Assembly (NCBI GenBank): GCA_018292915.2
Contig: JACVVK020000032.1
Coordinates: 282,501 to 346,500, forward strand
Source of the DNA: Batillaria attramentaria
Taxonomy: Eukaryota > Mollusca > Gastropoda > Batillariidae
DNA: 64,000 bases
Direction of reading: 5' to 3'
Shown here in pieces: positions 12,321 through 23,822 of this stretch. The translations under genes and the position numbers were made by a program. The notes beneath the pieces are model-generated. The model worked only from the letters and a program-made list of their open reading frames with translations. It was not told where the DNA came from and did not search any database. Each line of letters begins with the position of its first letter. The stretch's first letter is position 1.

Positions 12321-12590
12321 GCGGTCGTCGTATTTGTCTTGCAGGCAGTGCGTGTCGTTTGTGAATTTCTTTTTTTTTTTTCGCCTGCTCTTTGGAAGTT
12401 TGAAGAGCCATTCAGAACGTTTAAAGTGAATCTCACACTGACTATGCAGTTTGTGGCATGGGTGTTTGATGTTTTTCGTGGATTTTTTTTTAATGTCTAA
12501 CTTTTGTCGTCACGAATGACGAATTAAGTACCAGAGTTACTGTGGCACAAAACGCTTGGGGGAGATGAGCAGACGAACGCACGCACGCAC

Positions 12591-12634
<44 letters not shown>

Positions 12635-12679
12635 GCGTACACACACACACCTGCATCTGCGCATACACGCACTCGGGCT

Positions 12680-12752
<73 letters not shown>

Positions 12753-13966
12753 TTGTTTTGTTGCCAAAAGGGCTCTATAGACTTTGTCACCCCAATAAAA
12801 AGAACAAATTTCGGTTGGATTTACTGTTGCAACTCAAGTCCATGGGATCAACATCAAACATAAGCTGTTTTCTTCCTCTGTACAGTCACAGTTGATCGCC
12901 TGTAAGCTGTACGTGCGCGCACGCAGGTCAGCGTGATCGTCGCCAAGTGAAAACTAGTGTGTTTGATAATTAGGAAGGTGCATGGAGGTGTTGTTGATAC
13001 ATCGTTCGTTGGTGTTTTGGGTTTTTTCCCTTGCCTGTGTTGTAATACTCGGATGTTTCTGATAGGACCATCAGTTTGGGGTTTGTTTTTTTTTCTCTTA
13101 GCTGGGCGTCATTGGTTGGAGATGAGCTTTTACGTCGTCGGGTTTTGTTTTTTTTTTGGTTTGTTTTTGTTTTTTGTTATTTTTCTATTGCACATTTTTA
13201 CTGTTACCATTGTTAGACCGATCTGTGTTCTCAAGAGATCGAAAATACGAAAAGCCGGTCAAAAAATACAAAAAGCCGGTCAGCCGCCCGCCCCCATTAA
13301 TTTTTTTTTTTTTCTGTGATCGGTTTTGTCCGGGTTTGCTTTCTGTGTGGACAGGGATGATTCAGCATTTTTTTTACGGGCGATGTTCAGTTTACATGTT
13401 TGCTGTGGTGGTTATCTGAAGCGTTTAGTTCTGGATCACTGCTCATTGATGTTATAACTAAACTTTGTTGTTTTTCATTAAAAGTTTTCCTTCTTTCTTT
13501 GATAGTTGTTCGTATGTTTGGTTATGTCGTTTTGCTATCGTTGTTAAGCCCACGCAGAACCAAAAGTTTCTCAGTCATATTTTTTATCTGCCTGCGGAAT
13601 ATTCCCAGTGGGAAAACCTACACAAATTGGGATTATGTTGTAAGAGTACTACCGAAGTACCAGCTTACACAGCTAGTACAGTCAGCGACGTGTGTGTATA
13701 TCGTAAACTAAGCCAGGAACAGCTTGTGCCGGCAAAATAATTTTCTACACAGGACACTGCTGTCTTCATAGAATGCACGAAAAGCGATGGTGTTCATACA
13801 CCCTTGTAATATAAGAGAGTTGCAGTAGAGTGCTCTCCATACGGTGGAATTTCTTTTGGAAAAAAATATTTCTATGCTTAGATTTGTTACGTCTGTGCTG
13901 GGTGTTTCATCTTGTTCGCCGTCAGTGTACAATGTATTAATAAAAGCCTTTGGTTTCAATATTTCT

Positions 13967-14013
<47 letters not shown>

Positions 14014-14310
14014 CTCTTCCACTCTGGAGGGGTAAAAGAGCAAATCCGCCAATGAACCCGTTCGCAAAGAAAATGTGTTAATTCTTACAGATTGGTCTAT
14101 TGCGTCAGAAGATTAAGAAAGTTCATTTTCTCGCCATCGGCGACCCGTCCATGCTGCACGCATCACACGGTATTATCATTAACCAAAACAACACTGCCAT
14201 CCTGACGGAGGGAAACGTGTTGCACGCAGTTCACTTCCCCCCCAGGCCGGACTGACGGCTTACCTACTATTATCGCAGGCGGCGTGAAGTCCATATAGAC
14301 TCTATGTGTA
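12321..14310 (+). other. 3' untranslated and downstream region of copy 1
   Basis: Colinear with 21618-23822 plus 26887-26990 downstream of copy 2. It contains (AC)n arrays at 12595-12624 and 12683-12748 and (GT)n at 13971-14011, with AATAAAA-type signals at about 12796 and 13938. No coding frame is credible. Confidence 0.6.
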
Positions 14311-14546
14311 TGGTGCTACAGTCTTTACAAAAGTTAAGGACCAGTCAACATAATGGGTGACAGTTTTAATAAATCAGAAAAAATAAACGAATAAGATTTT
14401 CCCAGTAAAATTCGGTAGCAAGGTTAAGGGGTAATTAGTGAACATGGCGACCACTGTGTGGATGGCACGTGCCTCTGCTGTTTGTAGATTCTTAGAAAAT
14501 GACAATGTTAAAGTTTTCTCTGGACACACACACACACACACACACA

Positions 14547-14578
<32 letters not shown>

Positions 14579-16201
14579 CACAGACGACGGAGTGTTATAC
14601 ATAGACTCCCATTGTTACACAAGGGAGCCAAAAACCGTTCTCGAAAAGTTCAATCAAAGCTGGCGTCTCACCGATAAGTTGTATGCTTTTGACTGACCGT
14701 GGCAAGCCGGACGCAAATACCGCTCAAGACGACAGCAGACTTTACCTAACAAACACTGCGTACTGAAATCAAAAGCAGTTTCAACGCTATGAACCCCAAA
14801 ACCTGTGACATAAAGCAGAATCGAATCGAGTAGCTGCAGTCGTCTGCTATCGGTGCAGAGAATGGCAGCGAATTCGTTGTCTCGATTTCCGACTGAACAG
14901 AAGCTTCTTGAATCGTTTGAGTCAAGCATGCAGTTATGAACTGTAGCTGTTGGTGGAAGGACACTTTAATCGGTGCACATGTACTAAAAATGTTAGAATA
15001 AACACTCACAAAGCTTCATATTTCGTGAAGAATCGCGACAGGAAGACTCCCACTCGAACCGTGGTCGTGTAAAACGTGAACAGACTGAGCTGTGCTTGAT
15101 CAGTTTCGCATTCACCTCGCAAATTACATTTTATTGAAAGCGTTAACATGTTTGTTTGTGTCTTCAGTCGAAGTTTAGAACTTGTGTTTTTGTTTGGATT
15201 TGAGTTCATGAGTGACTTGACACCGTCTTGCTAGCATAAAAAGGCGCACTTTATTCTGTCGGCGTTGTGATCTGCCGACATACAAACTCGTTCGTCTGCT
15301 ATGTGCAGCCGCTTTCGACTGTTAGTTTTTAGTAGGATAAACGTCAAAATATACCATAAATTGGCCCAAAGAAAAGGATGATAAAGCATTTACACCCCAT
15401 TAAGCTGTTGTATGCCGACTCGTATTTAGCTAAAGCTCAGGGCTGATTTGCGTCTTGGATCAAAATACTCGTCGGTATACAACAGCTTCATGGGAAATAA
15501 CTGCTAATTACACGCTTCTCAGTCTGGTATGGGAAAGATAGTACAATGCCACGATATCTTCCAGATCAATACTACCCGAAAATCTTAAAAGCAGGACTGA
15601 CACAAAGATGAATTCTCTTGCATTTTTCTTCCATCTGCCTCCCCCCCCCCCAAAAAAAAAAGCAACAACAACAACAAACAAACAAACAAAAACAAAAAAA
15701 ACAACAAAAAAAACAAACAAACAACAACAACAACAAAACACCCAAAATAAAAAAACAAAACAAACAACAACAAAAAAACCCCACTTAAACATAAGGTCGC
15801 TAACATTTTAATATCGTGTTTCTGTGAAATTGCTGGACAAGAAAGACGTTGGCATTGCCCAAGAAGATGTGTTTAGAGAAGCTATCACAAACAGTTCCTA
15901 TGTGGTGGAAAAGGACGTTAAACCCCCAAACACCCACCCACCCACAAACAGTTCAGCTTGAAACTCCGGCCGGTATCTAGCTGAAGTCGGTTTCAGAGCT
16001 GCGACTCATTTAAAAATAATCCTTTGAATTTCATGCACCCGGAAGTACGCAAGCACAGACACACACAATTTTCCTCTGCCGATTAAATGTCAGATATAAC
16101 GGACAATACGCTTTCAACTCGGCTTAAGCTCTCCTCCTGTCTGATGTTAATCACGGGTCTTCCTCACAGGAAACTTCTGTGGGAGTCATGTTGCACGCAC
16201 G

Positions 16202-16264
<63 letters not shown>

Positions 16265-16679
16265 GCACGCAAACACTTCACACCGTCACTTACCCAATTT
16301 TTCAGGAATACTGAAAACAATAAAGACTTCCGAAATTCAGTTTTTAACGACATACGCAACTTTCTGTGCGAATTTACCCTATGAAGACTTCAGCAATTTT
16401 CCTGCGATCGACTTACGCAATTTTTCCATTGTAAATTCTTTCATTTAAACTTACACACTTTTTCAGAGAAAACACCCGCAGTTTCGTAGTGTAAAAATGT
16501 TGTGTAGCAGTTCCGCAAATTTTCTAACGCTGTTTTGACCCATTTCCGAGCTTCAGGCGTAGAAACGGACTTCACCAATCGATCCGCGACCCCAAAATTT
16601 AGGCCATATATATAATATAAATATAAATCTCAAAATCGTCCAAAATCGACTTCCGCAATTTGTCAGTGTGAACGACGGT
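14311..16679. other. Intergenic region between copies 1 and 2
   Basis: No gene is recognised. It contains (AC)/(GCAC) at 14524-14580, an A/C-rich run at 15640-15780, a SINE 3' fragment at 15900-15948, (AC)n at 16206-16261, and degenerate repeats at 16323-16675. Confidence 0.5.
16323..16675 (+). repeat. Degenerate short tandem repeats with ACTTACGCAATTTTTC core
   Basis: Versions of the core occur near 16327, 16354, 16387, 16410, 16450, 16509 and 16649 with irregular spacing of about 25-40 bases, apart from one larger gap. The sequence is too diverged for a modern satellite. Confidence 0.5.
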
Positions 16680-16863
16680 ATCCTAGCCGCAAAGACGGCA
16701 TTGGTGCTTCTGTGAAGCCAACGAGGTGACGCGGTTTTGATATCGGAGACGAGTGCGTGCGCGCTGTGCCGTCAGCGTGACCAGTCAAACTCCTTTTTGA
16801 TTTTCGTTCCCCTTTCTGTCTGGACCACTGTCGGGAAAAGTACACGTGTTCACTATTAGTCCT
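16680..16863 (+). promoter_or_regulatory. Promoter and non-coding first exon of claudin-like copy 2
   Basis: It closely matches 3508-3738, apart from a short deletion just before TCTGTCTGGACC; the CCAAT-like box here reads GACCAGTCAAA. The exon ends at 16863 (CCT|gtgagt). The following acceptor is 19091, so the leader intron is about 2.2 kb, the shortest of the three. Confidence 0.5.
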
Positions 16864-17212
16864 GTGAGTATTTCTTCATGTTTCTTAGTGATATATTATG
16901 CCAGAAATTTGGTCGCTAAGTTAGCTTATTCTTTCATGCTGTACAGATGTGTTGGAAAAGCAAGCCTCGTTACGAAAGAATTCGACAGTGAAGGCTGCGC
17001 TTTGTTCTTGGGCCGGCGATAATTCAGCACGAGCAAGGCTGTGCAGTGCGTGCGACTGATATGCACGGGGTTTGTGCGACATTTTACAGCTTGTTTAAGT
17101 GGCGTCTCCCGCATGTTTTCCACGGCAGTGCACGTACAGCCGGAGGTGCATGTCACCACTCAGTGATGAAAACAGTTTCAAGGCCAGGGTTGCTGGCGTT
17201 GGTTCAGTGTAA

Positions 17213-17384
17213 GGGTGGGTGGGTGTTTGGGGGTTTAACGTCCTTTTCCACCACATACGGGTGATATCAAAGACGGGGCAACGATGATAAAGCCAGCAGA
17301 AATATTTGGCCCCAGCCGGGATACGAACTGACGACCCGAGCCTTAGAAGTCCAACGCTCTACCATTCGGCCACCCCGGCTCCCC
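17213..17384 (-). repeat. tRNA-derived SINE, family 1 (minus strand)
   Basis: Complete head and body on the - strand: the A-box-like GGTAGAGCGTTGGACTTC, a B-box region, the body with TTGCCCCGTCTTTGA and the tail GGACGTTAAACCCCC. It lies in the proposed leader intron of copy 2. Confidence 0.8.
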
Positions 17385-17699
17385 TTCAGTGCAAGGAGAA
17401 AGATAACTTTATTCATTACTGCTGGGAACTACACGTTGATCGCCGTTTACTTCGTATGAACGCACTGATCTGAATCTGCTTTCAGTTAAAATCAGTCGGT
17501 GTACTTTGGAGGAAATGAAATTACAGCTGCAACAACAAGAAAAACTCGACACTGACAGACACCGAGAACAGTTTACAACTGAAAATGTTCTCATTTGTTT
17601 GGAAAAAGGATCTCAGTATACCCCTTCTTTCCTTGGTGTCGCGGAAGTGAATCAGTGTTGCGGTCGGAGTGGGGTCACAGTGAGGGTCATGTTTCCGGG

Positions 17700-18600
17700 T
17701 ATTATAGTAAGAACTACGCTAAACTTTTGCCCCCTTCAGTTTTAAATTTGTGTGCAGACTAAAAAGTGGCAATCTGGGGCTTTTTGTTGGCTTTGTAATA
17801 AGTTTCATGCCAGGTCATAGTAAAATTAGGGAAACATGAGCCCGGCTTGTGGATTGTATTTCATGCGCGACTCGCACAAGAGCTAGCAGACGACAGAGAA
17901 ATGAGGGGGTATGATTGTGGTCGCTGCTTACCTTCTCTCTCTTCCCCCCCCCCTCCCCCATCCCCCACGGAATATTGAAATTTCTCGAAATTTTCACCAC
18001 GCAGTCCTGGATTTTTGTTTGTTTGTTTGTTTCTTGGGTGAATTTTAAAGCATTTCTAGGATGTCACACGCGACTTTATCAGTGTGTACTGAATGGGTAT
18101 ATGCCGGTAGCGTTTTCTTGCATTAGCTTAGCCTATACCCGCTAGAGTGGACCTGTGGATGGGTAGTCCTTGAGTTTTGCATTTGACGGATGTGATGCGA
18201 TGAGAGGCAGAGGCCGCATTGTGCATTTTGAGACTTCGGAACTTTGCCCACACCGATTAGTCCTTCACTGAATACACACCGCGCGTAGTGCAGAGCAGAA
18301 GACCAGGAAGAAACCGAAGCTGACCTATGCACATGGTAATGGGTTTAGCCACAGACTCTAGACTCGACCGGGCCAGTCGCAAGCGGGATGTGTAGTTCTT
18401 GGTTTTGCCTCCGGCGGACGTAGTAATCTGGTTCAGTCTCAGTTGAGAAATTGTGTCGGTCGGGGGTGATTCGTGGAAGAATGACTATCAGTGTCATCAC
18501 TGAGTCCACTGGCTGTTTGAGGAAGATCTGAAAAGTGGACTACTCGACCAGTGTCTTTTACCGTGGACAAATAAAGTTTCATTTCATTTCATTTCATTTC

Positions 18601-18606
<6 letters not shown>
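17700..18606 (+). repeat. Duplicated block matching 8540-9330, ending in a (TTTCA)n retroposon tail
   Basis: It is colinear with copy 1 and copy 3 leader-intron DNA but shortened. It ends AATAAAG followed by TTTCA units and then (CT)n to 18646. No coding frame. Confidence 0.7.
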
Positions 18607-18653
<47 letters not shown>

Positions 18654-18686
18654 TCAAACACTTGAGGTGGCCCGAACTAGGGTTAC

Positions 18687-18832
18687 ATTATTGTTATTAT
18701 TGTTATTAATATTGTTATAATTCCAACCTGCATGCAAGCTGGAAGCTGCCGAAAAATCTTTACTCGAGTACTCACAAATGTCATCGTTCATGTCAATCAT
18801 GAGACATTCCTTCTCGCCGAGCGCTTGCAGAC
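18687..18832 (-). pseudogene. Antisense fragment of claudin-like exon 1
   Basis: The reverse strand reads LQALGEKECLMIDMNDDI, the splice donor region, and the start of the intron array, matching the end of exon 1 in copies 1 and 3. The CTCATG and AAAGAT spellings match copy 3 rather than copies 1 or 2. It replaces a dozen bases of the copy 2 upstream region as judged against 10545-10590. It cannot make a full protein; an antisense or foldback transcript with copy 2 exon 1 is possible but unproven. Confidence 0.8.
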
Positions 18833-18930
18833 TCTGAGGGATGTATGTTAAACGGATGTATGTGCACACTATACAATGATTAATTAATTAGCAAGTAGTG
18901 ATTGCAGCAGAATGCGATCACTCTTCCCAT

Positions 18931-18990
18931 ACTAATAGCAAAGACCCTACATTACTGTAATTAGAGTAATGTAGGGTCTTTGCTATTAGT
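18931..18990. mobile_element. Short perfect hairpin insertion
   Basis: Twenty-five-base perfect arms (18931-18955 and 18966-18990) surround a 10-base loop. Copies 1 and 3 have the uninterrupted site CATACTATTACAGG, so this is a ~55-base insertion, with TA as the simplest target duplication. Confidence 0.7.
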
Positions 18991-19114
18991 ATTACAGGCA
19001 CAGTTTTCTCCCTTGTGCCGTCCACTTACTCCATATTCACTCCCTTTACGCAAAATGATTGTGCAATTTACTGTCTTTTTGTCACTACAGATCAATAACG
19101 AGAGTCATTTCAAG

Positions 19115-20678
19115 ATGGAATGGAGCTTCAGCACGGCCCAGAATCTGTCCCTGGCCGGGATGATCATCGGCTCCATGTTGTGCATCGTCGGGCTGGGCGC
19201 CCCCTACTGGCTGGTGATTAAAGGGCTCGTGGGCGGTAGTGTCGGCCTCTTCATGGCCTGTCGGCTGCAAGAGTTTAGCGAGAAGGACTGTCGCATGATT
19301 GACATGAATAGTGACATTCGTGAGTACTTGAGTCAGTAAAGATTTTTCGGCAGCTTCCAGCTTGCAGGTTGGAATAACAACAACAACAATAATAATAATA
19401 ATAATAATATTGATGATGATAATGATAATAATAATAATAACAACATTAACCACACCACCACCATCTCCAACAACAAAAACAATAATGATAATAATAATAA
19501 TCACACCAACACCATCACCACCATCAACAACAACAACAGTAATAATAATAATAATAACATTAACCACACCAACACCATCACCACCACCAACAACAATAAT
19601 AATAACAACCATATCAACACCACCACCATCACCAACAACAAAAATAATAATGATAAAATTAACCACACCACCACCATCACCACCACCAACAATGATAATA
19701 ACAATAATAATAGCAGAAATTTTTTGCAGGCATTTAATCCCCGTTGCTTTTTTCAAAGCGTCGCGAGCTCCAACTGATCTTTCAAGTTTGTCAGGTACTC
19801 TAACTCTGTTATTTTCATCTGCAGAGTGGCTGTACGTGACGAGATTTTTCGGCAGCGTATGCGTGTTGGTGTGCGGGATCTGTGGACTGGTTGCCCTGCG
19901 TCTGGCGTGTCGTGGGCGGGGCTCTCGCTTCGTGTCCCTCGGGGTCATCTGCTTTCTGGCAGGTGAGTGGTCTTCCGCAAAAAGTATTTTAATGAAACTG
20001 TTAGAAGCAAGGCTTCTGCATCAGTGTTATTTCCATTGCACCGAGGAATTGTATCCTTCGACTGTGTAACTGGATCTGTTTGTGGACCAGGTCCATCACA
20101 GTCAAGGATACATCAAATGAGAGGCTCCCCAGTCTGACTGGGCTCAATTAATTTACGTCTGCGAGGATTTGAATTTAGCGCTGTGGGAGTGTTTCACTTT
20201 GATGATGCTCGTATTTTCTGCAGTGAGAGCTGTCAAGGAACCATTGACCGAGTTGCCTGCATTATGCACAGTCGCAGGAATCAAGGTTTTAAAACTGAAA
20301 CTCAAGGCTTACGGTTGTTGTTGTTGTTCTTGAACTTTAAGTGAGATGTTTATTTTTGCAGCCGCTGTCGGTGCAGTAGCTCTACATGTCTTCGTCCACA
20401 ACAAGGACGTGTTCACAACCACCGTGATGAACGTGTACGTGGCCTCGTACGGCTGGGCCTTCTTCCTGTACTGTGGCGGAGTCGGCCTGCTGGGTCTCGC
20501 CTCCATCATGGCCTGCTTCTCGGCTCCGGAGTACCCCATCGGCGGCATGGTGCTGGGTTATCCCTGGCCGGCGGCGGTCATCGTGACCCAGACCGGCGCG
20601 CACCTGTACACTCCCTCTGCAGGAGCCCGGAGCACTGGCTTAAAGGGTACGGCAAGTCAAGAGCACTATTGGGTTTAA
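19115..20678 (+). CDS. Claudin-like membrane protein, copy 2, with altered C-terminus
   Basis: Coding exons 19115-19319, 19825-19962 and 20362-20678 give 219 residues. The fold is the same as copy 1: GLGAPYW, GLFMAC with a second Cys nine residues on, four membrane segments. The first loop is nine residues shorter (18 residues missing, partly offset elsewhere, around VIKGLVGG). Near 20610 one extra base (TACACTCC against TACCTCC) shifts the frame, so the tail reads YTPSAGARSTGLKG. A TTAA insertion at 20644 then supplies the stop. The old tail sequence survives beyond the insertion (21618-21659). All four membrane segments are intact, so a product is conceivable, but the normal C-terminus is lost. 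Confidence 0.7.
19375..19712 (+). repeat. Trinucleotide-rich array in coding intron 1 of copy 2
   Basis: Long AAT/AAC/ACC/ATC units, more expanded than in copies 1 and 3. Confidence 0.85.
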
Positions 20679-21613
20679 ATGACAGATATTGAGGTCCTAA
20701 GCTGTTAGACAGCAAAAGTTTTCGTGAACAAAGTACCATTTACTCAAAAATGCGCCGAAAACACCCTCTGCTTTCGGTTCCTGGGCTGCGCCATGTTGCC
20801 GCACTCTTTCGCGAATGAGACGGGAAAGGTGCTAACGGTGACGTCACTCCACCACCACTGTCGGCAGTGCCAGCTTTGAGCGGGTTGTTCCAGAGTATTA
20901 TTTTGTGTTCGAGATGCCACAGTGCAAAGCGTTTGGTTGTTTCAGCAAACAGGGCATGTGTAAGAATGCAGATGGAAGCCACAAAAGCTTTTATAAATTT
21001 CCGAATCTAAACAAATCAAAGGAAAAACGGAGGTTATGCGCGAAATGGTTGGAGACCTTGAAGAACGATCGCTTGCCCCGCCGAGTGCAGGAATACGCCT
21101 GGAACAATCGAGACTGACCTCGTTTGTGGAGATCGTGTTTTACCCCGGATTGTTTTATTGGCGCTTTTGCGAACGATGTTGCTGCTTCTCTTGTCAAACA
21201 CGTATCAATCGGCTCTTCCCCATCGTCCCCATTGTTTTCTGCCCGACCCCTTACTGAGCTCTTCCTCAGAATATTCTGGCTCGAAATTATAAAGAACTAT
21301 CCCCAAATCCATTCTAGCTTTCAGGAAATAAGCAAAGTGTGTATACGAGCCAGAAATAGCACGCCTAAAACGTGTAGCAGGCACACCTGCACGCACAAAG
21401 AGTGTGCCAGCTTAGTGTCGTCTGCTGCTGAGTGGTGCAGTGACGTCACTGCTAGGATCAACATGGCAGCCTCCATGGCATCGCATTTCGGCTTCCGTTT
21501 GGTGTGATAAATGCTGAATGGTGTATTCATACTCAAATCTTTTGGGCTGCAGCCGTCTAGGACATCACTATCTATCCCCTAAACCCAACATTGCACTTGA
21601 CTTGCCTTACCCT
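20644..21613 (+). mobile_element. TTAA-flanked Kolobok-like DNA transposon, 970 bp
   Basis: The left terminus AGGGTACGGCAAGTCAAG and the right terminus (reverse complement AGGGTAAGGCAAGTCAAG) form an inverted repeat of about 35 bases. TTAA occurs on both sides (20640-20643 and 21614-21617). Removing the element rejoins copy 2 exon 3 exactly as in copies 1 and 3. TTAA duplications are typical of Kolobok and piggyBac elements. A THAP-like finger inside favours Kolobok. There is no catalytic core, so it is non-autonomous. Confidence 0.85.
20914..21117 (+). pseudogene. THAP-type zinc finger relic inside the TTAA element
   Basis: The frame starts MPQCKAFGC and has the THAP order: an N-terminal Cys pair spaced by four, then FYKFPN, then a KWLETL segment. 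The next part of the finger (VCGD... then FTPDCF) is found at about 21121-21162 but needs a frame change, and the expected His is replaced. THAP fingers bind transposon ends in several DNA transposon groups. This copy cannot make a complete domain. Confidence 0.6.
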
Positions 21614-21617
21614 TTAA

Positions 21618-21948
21618 GTGCCTGTTGTTGCTGTGGTCAACACCCAGAACGGCTATTAAGTGGTCGTCTTATTTGTCTTGCAGGCAGTGCGTGTCGTTTG
21701 TGGATTTTTTTTTTCGCCTGCTCTTTGGAAGTTTGAAGAGCCATTCAGAACGTTTAACGTTTTCTGATACAGTGAATCTCACACTGACTATGCAGTTCAT
21801 GGCATGCGTGTTTGATGTTTTTCGTGGATTTTTTTTTTTTTTTTTTGGTACAGTATGTCTAAATTTTGTCGTCACGAATGACGAATTAAGTACCAGTTTT
21901 ACTTTGGCACAAAACGCTTGGGGGAGATGAGCAGACGCACGCATGCAC

Positions 21949-22004
<56 letters not shown>

Positions 22005-23539
22005 GTGCACTCACACACTGACGTGCACATACACACTGACGTGCACACACACACGCACACAAACACACACACACCTGCATCTGCGCATACACGCCGCACT
22101 CAGGCTCACACACACACTTGTTTTGTTGCCAAAAGGGCTCTAGACTTTGTCAGCCCTATAATTAGTGAGACTTAGTAGGGCTTCGTACGGAGAACTTCGC
22201 TGAGCAGCGTAACCCACTTGCATGTAAATTAGGCACGTTACGCGTACCATTAGCTAATCGCAGCGCGTTAGCAGCTCGCGGCCTCTGTCGTGTGAGCCTA
22301 ATTTACATGTAAATGGGTTACGCTGCTCAACGAAGTCCTCCGTACGAAATCCTACTAAGTCTCACTAATAACAACGAATTTCGGTTGCAACTCAAGTCCA
22401 TGGGATCAACATCAAGCATGAAGCTGTTTTCTTCCTCTGTACAGTCACAGCTGATCGCCTGTAAGCTCTACGTGCGCGCACGCAGGTCAGCGTGACCGTC
22501 GGCAAGTAAAACTAGTGTGTTTGATAATTAGTAAGGTGCATGGAGGTTTTGTTGATATTTCGTTCGTTGGTGTTTTGGGTTTTTTTTTCCCCTTGCCTAT
22601 GTTGTAATACTCGGATGTTTCTGATAGGACCATCAGGTTTTTTGTTTGTTTGTTTGTTTGTTTGTTTGTTTGTTTGTTTGTTTGTTTTTACTCTCTTTAC
22701 TGGGCGTCATTGTTTGGAGATGAGCTTTTACGTCGTCGGATTTTTTTTGTTTGTTTGTTATTTTTCTATTTCACGTTTTTACTGTTACCATTGTCAGACC
22801 CATCTGTGTTCCCAAGAGATCAAAAATACAAAAAGCCGGTCAGCCGCCCGCCCGCATTAATGTTTTGTTTTGTTTTGTTTGTTTGTTTATTTTGTGTCTG
22901 TGATCGGTTTTGTCCGGTTTTGGTTTCTGTGTGGATCGGGATGATTCAGAATTTTTTTTACGGGCGATGTCCTGTTTACATGTTCGCTGTGGTGGTTATC
23001 TGAAGCGTTTAGTTCTGGATCACTGCTCATTGATGTTATAACTAAACTTTGTTGTTTTTTATTAAAAGTTTTCCTTTTTGTTTGATAGTTGTTCGTATGT
23101 TTGGTTATGTCGTTTTGCTATCGTTGTTAAGCCCACGCAGAACCAAAAGTTTCTCAGTCATATTTTTTATCTGCCTGCGGAATATTCTCAGTGGGAAAAC
23201 CTCCACAAATTGGGATTATGTTGTAAGAGTACTACCGAAGTACCAGCTTACACAGCTAGTACAGTCAGCGACGTGTGTATATATCGTAAACTAAGCCAGG
23301 AACAGCTTGTGCCGGCAAAATAATTTTCTACACAGGACACTGCTGTCTTCATAGAATGCACGAAAAGCGATGGTGTTCATACACCCTTGTAATAGAAGAG
23401 AGTTGCAGCAGAGTGCTCTCCATACGGTGGAATTTCTTTTGGAAAAAAAATATTAGATTTGTTACGTCTGTGCTGGGTGTTTCATCTTGTTCGCCGTCAG
23501 TGTACAATGTATTAATAAAAGCCTTTGGTTTCAATATTT

Positions 23540-23594
<55 letters not shown>

Positions 23595-23822
23595 CTCTTC
23601 CACTCTTGAGGGGTAAAAGACCAAATCAGCTAATGAACCCGTTCGCAAAGAGTATGTGTTAATTCTTACAGATTGGTGACATTGGTCTATTGCGTCAGAA
23701 GATTAAGGAAGTTCAATTTCTCGCCATCGGCGACCCGTCCATGCTGCACGCATCACACGGTATTATCATTAACCAAAACAACACTGCCATCCTGACAAAG
23801 GGAAACATGTTGCACGCAGTTC
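21618..23822 (+). other. Stranded tail and downstream region of copy 2
   Basis: Starts with the displaced coding end (CCTGTTGTTGCTGTGGTC... to TAA near 21659), then runs colinear with 12321-14230. It includes (AC)n at 21954-22001, the TIR element 22162-22368, (TTTG)n at 22640-22687 and (GT)n at 23544-23592. A poly(A)-like AATAAAAG is at about 23515. Confidence 0.65.
22162..22368. mobile_element. MITE with ~70-bp TIRs and TAA target duplication
   Basis: The ends TTAGTGAGACTTAGTAGG and its complement extend with few mismatches for about 70 bases. TAA flanks both ends. Copies 1 and 3 lack it. A 3-bp TAA duplication fits PIF/Harbinger MITEs. Confidence 0.8.
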
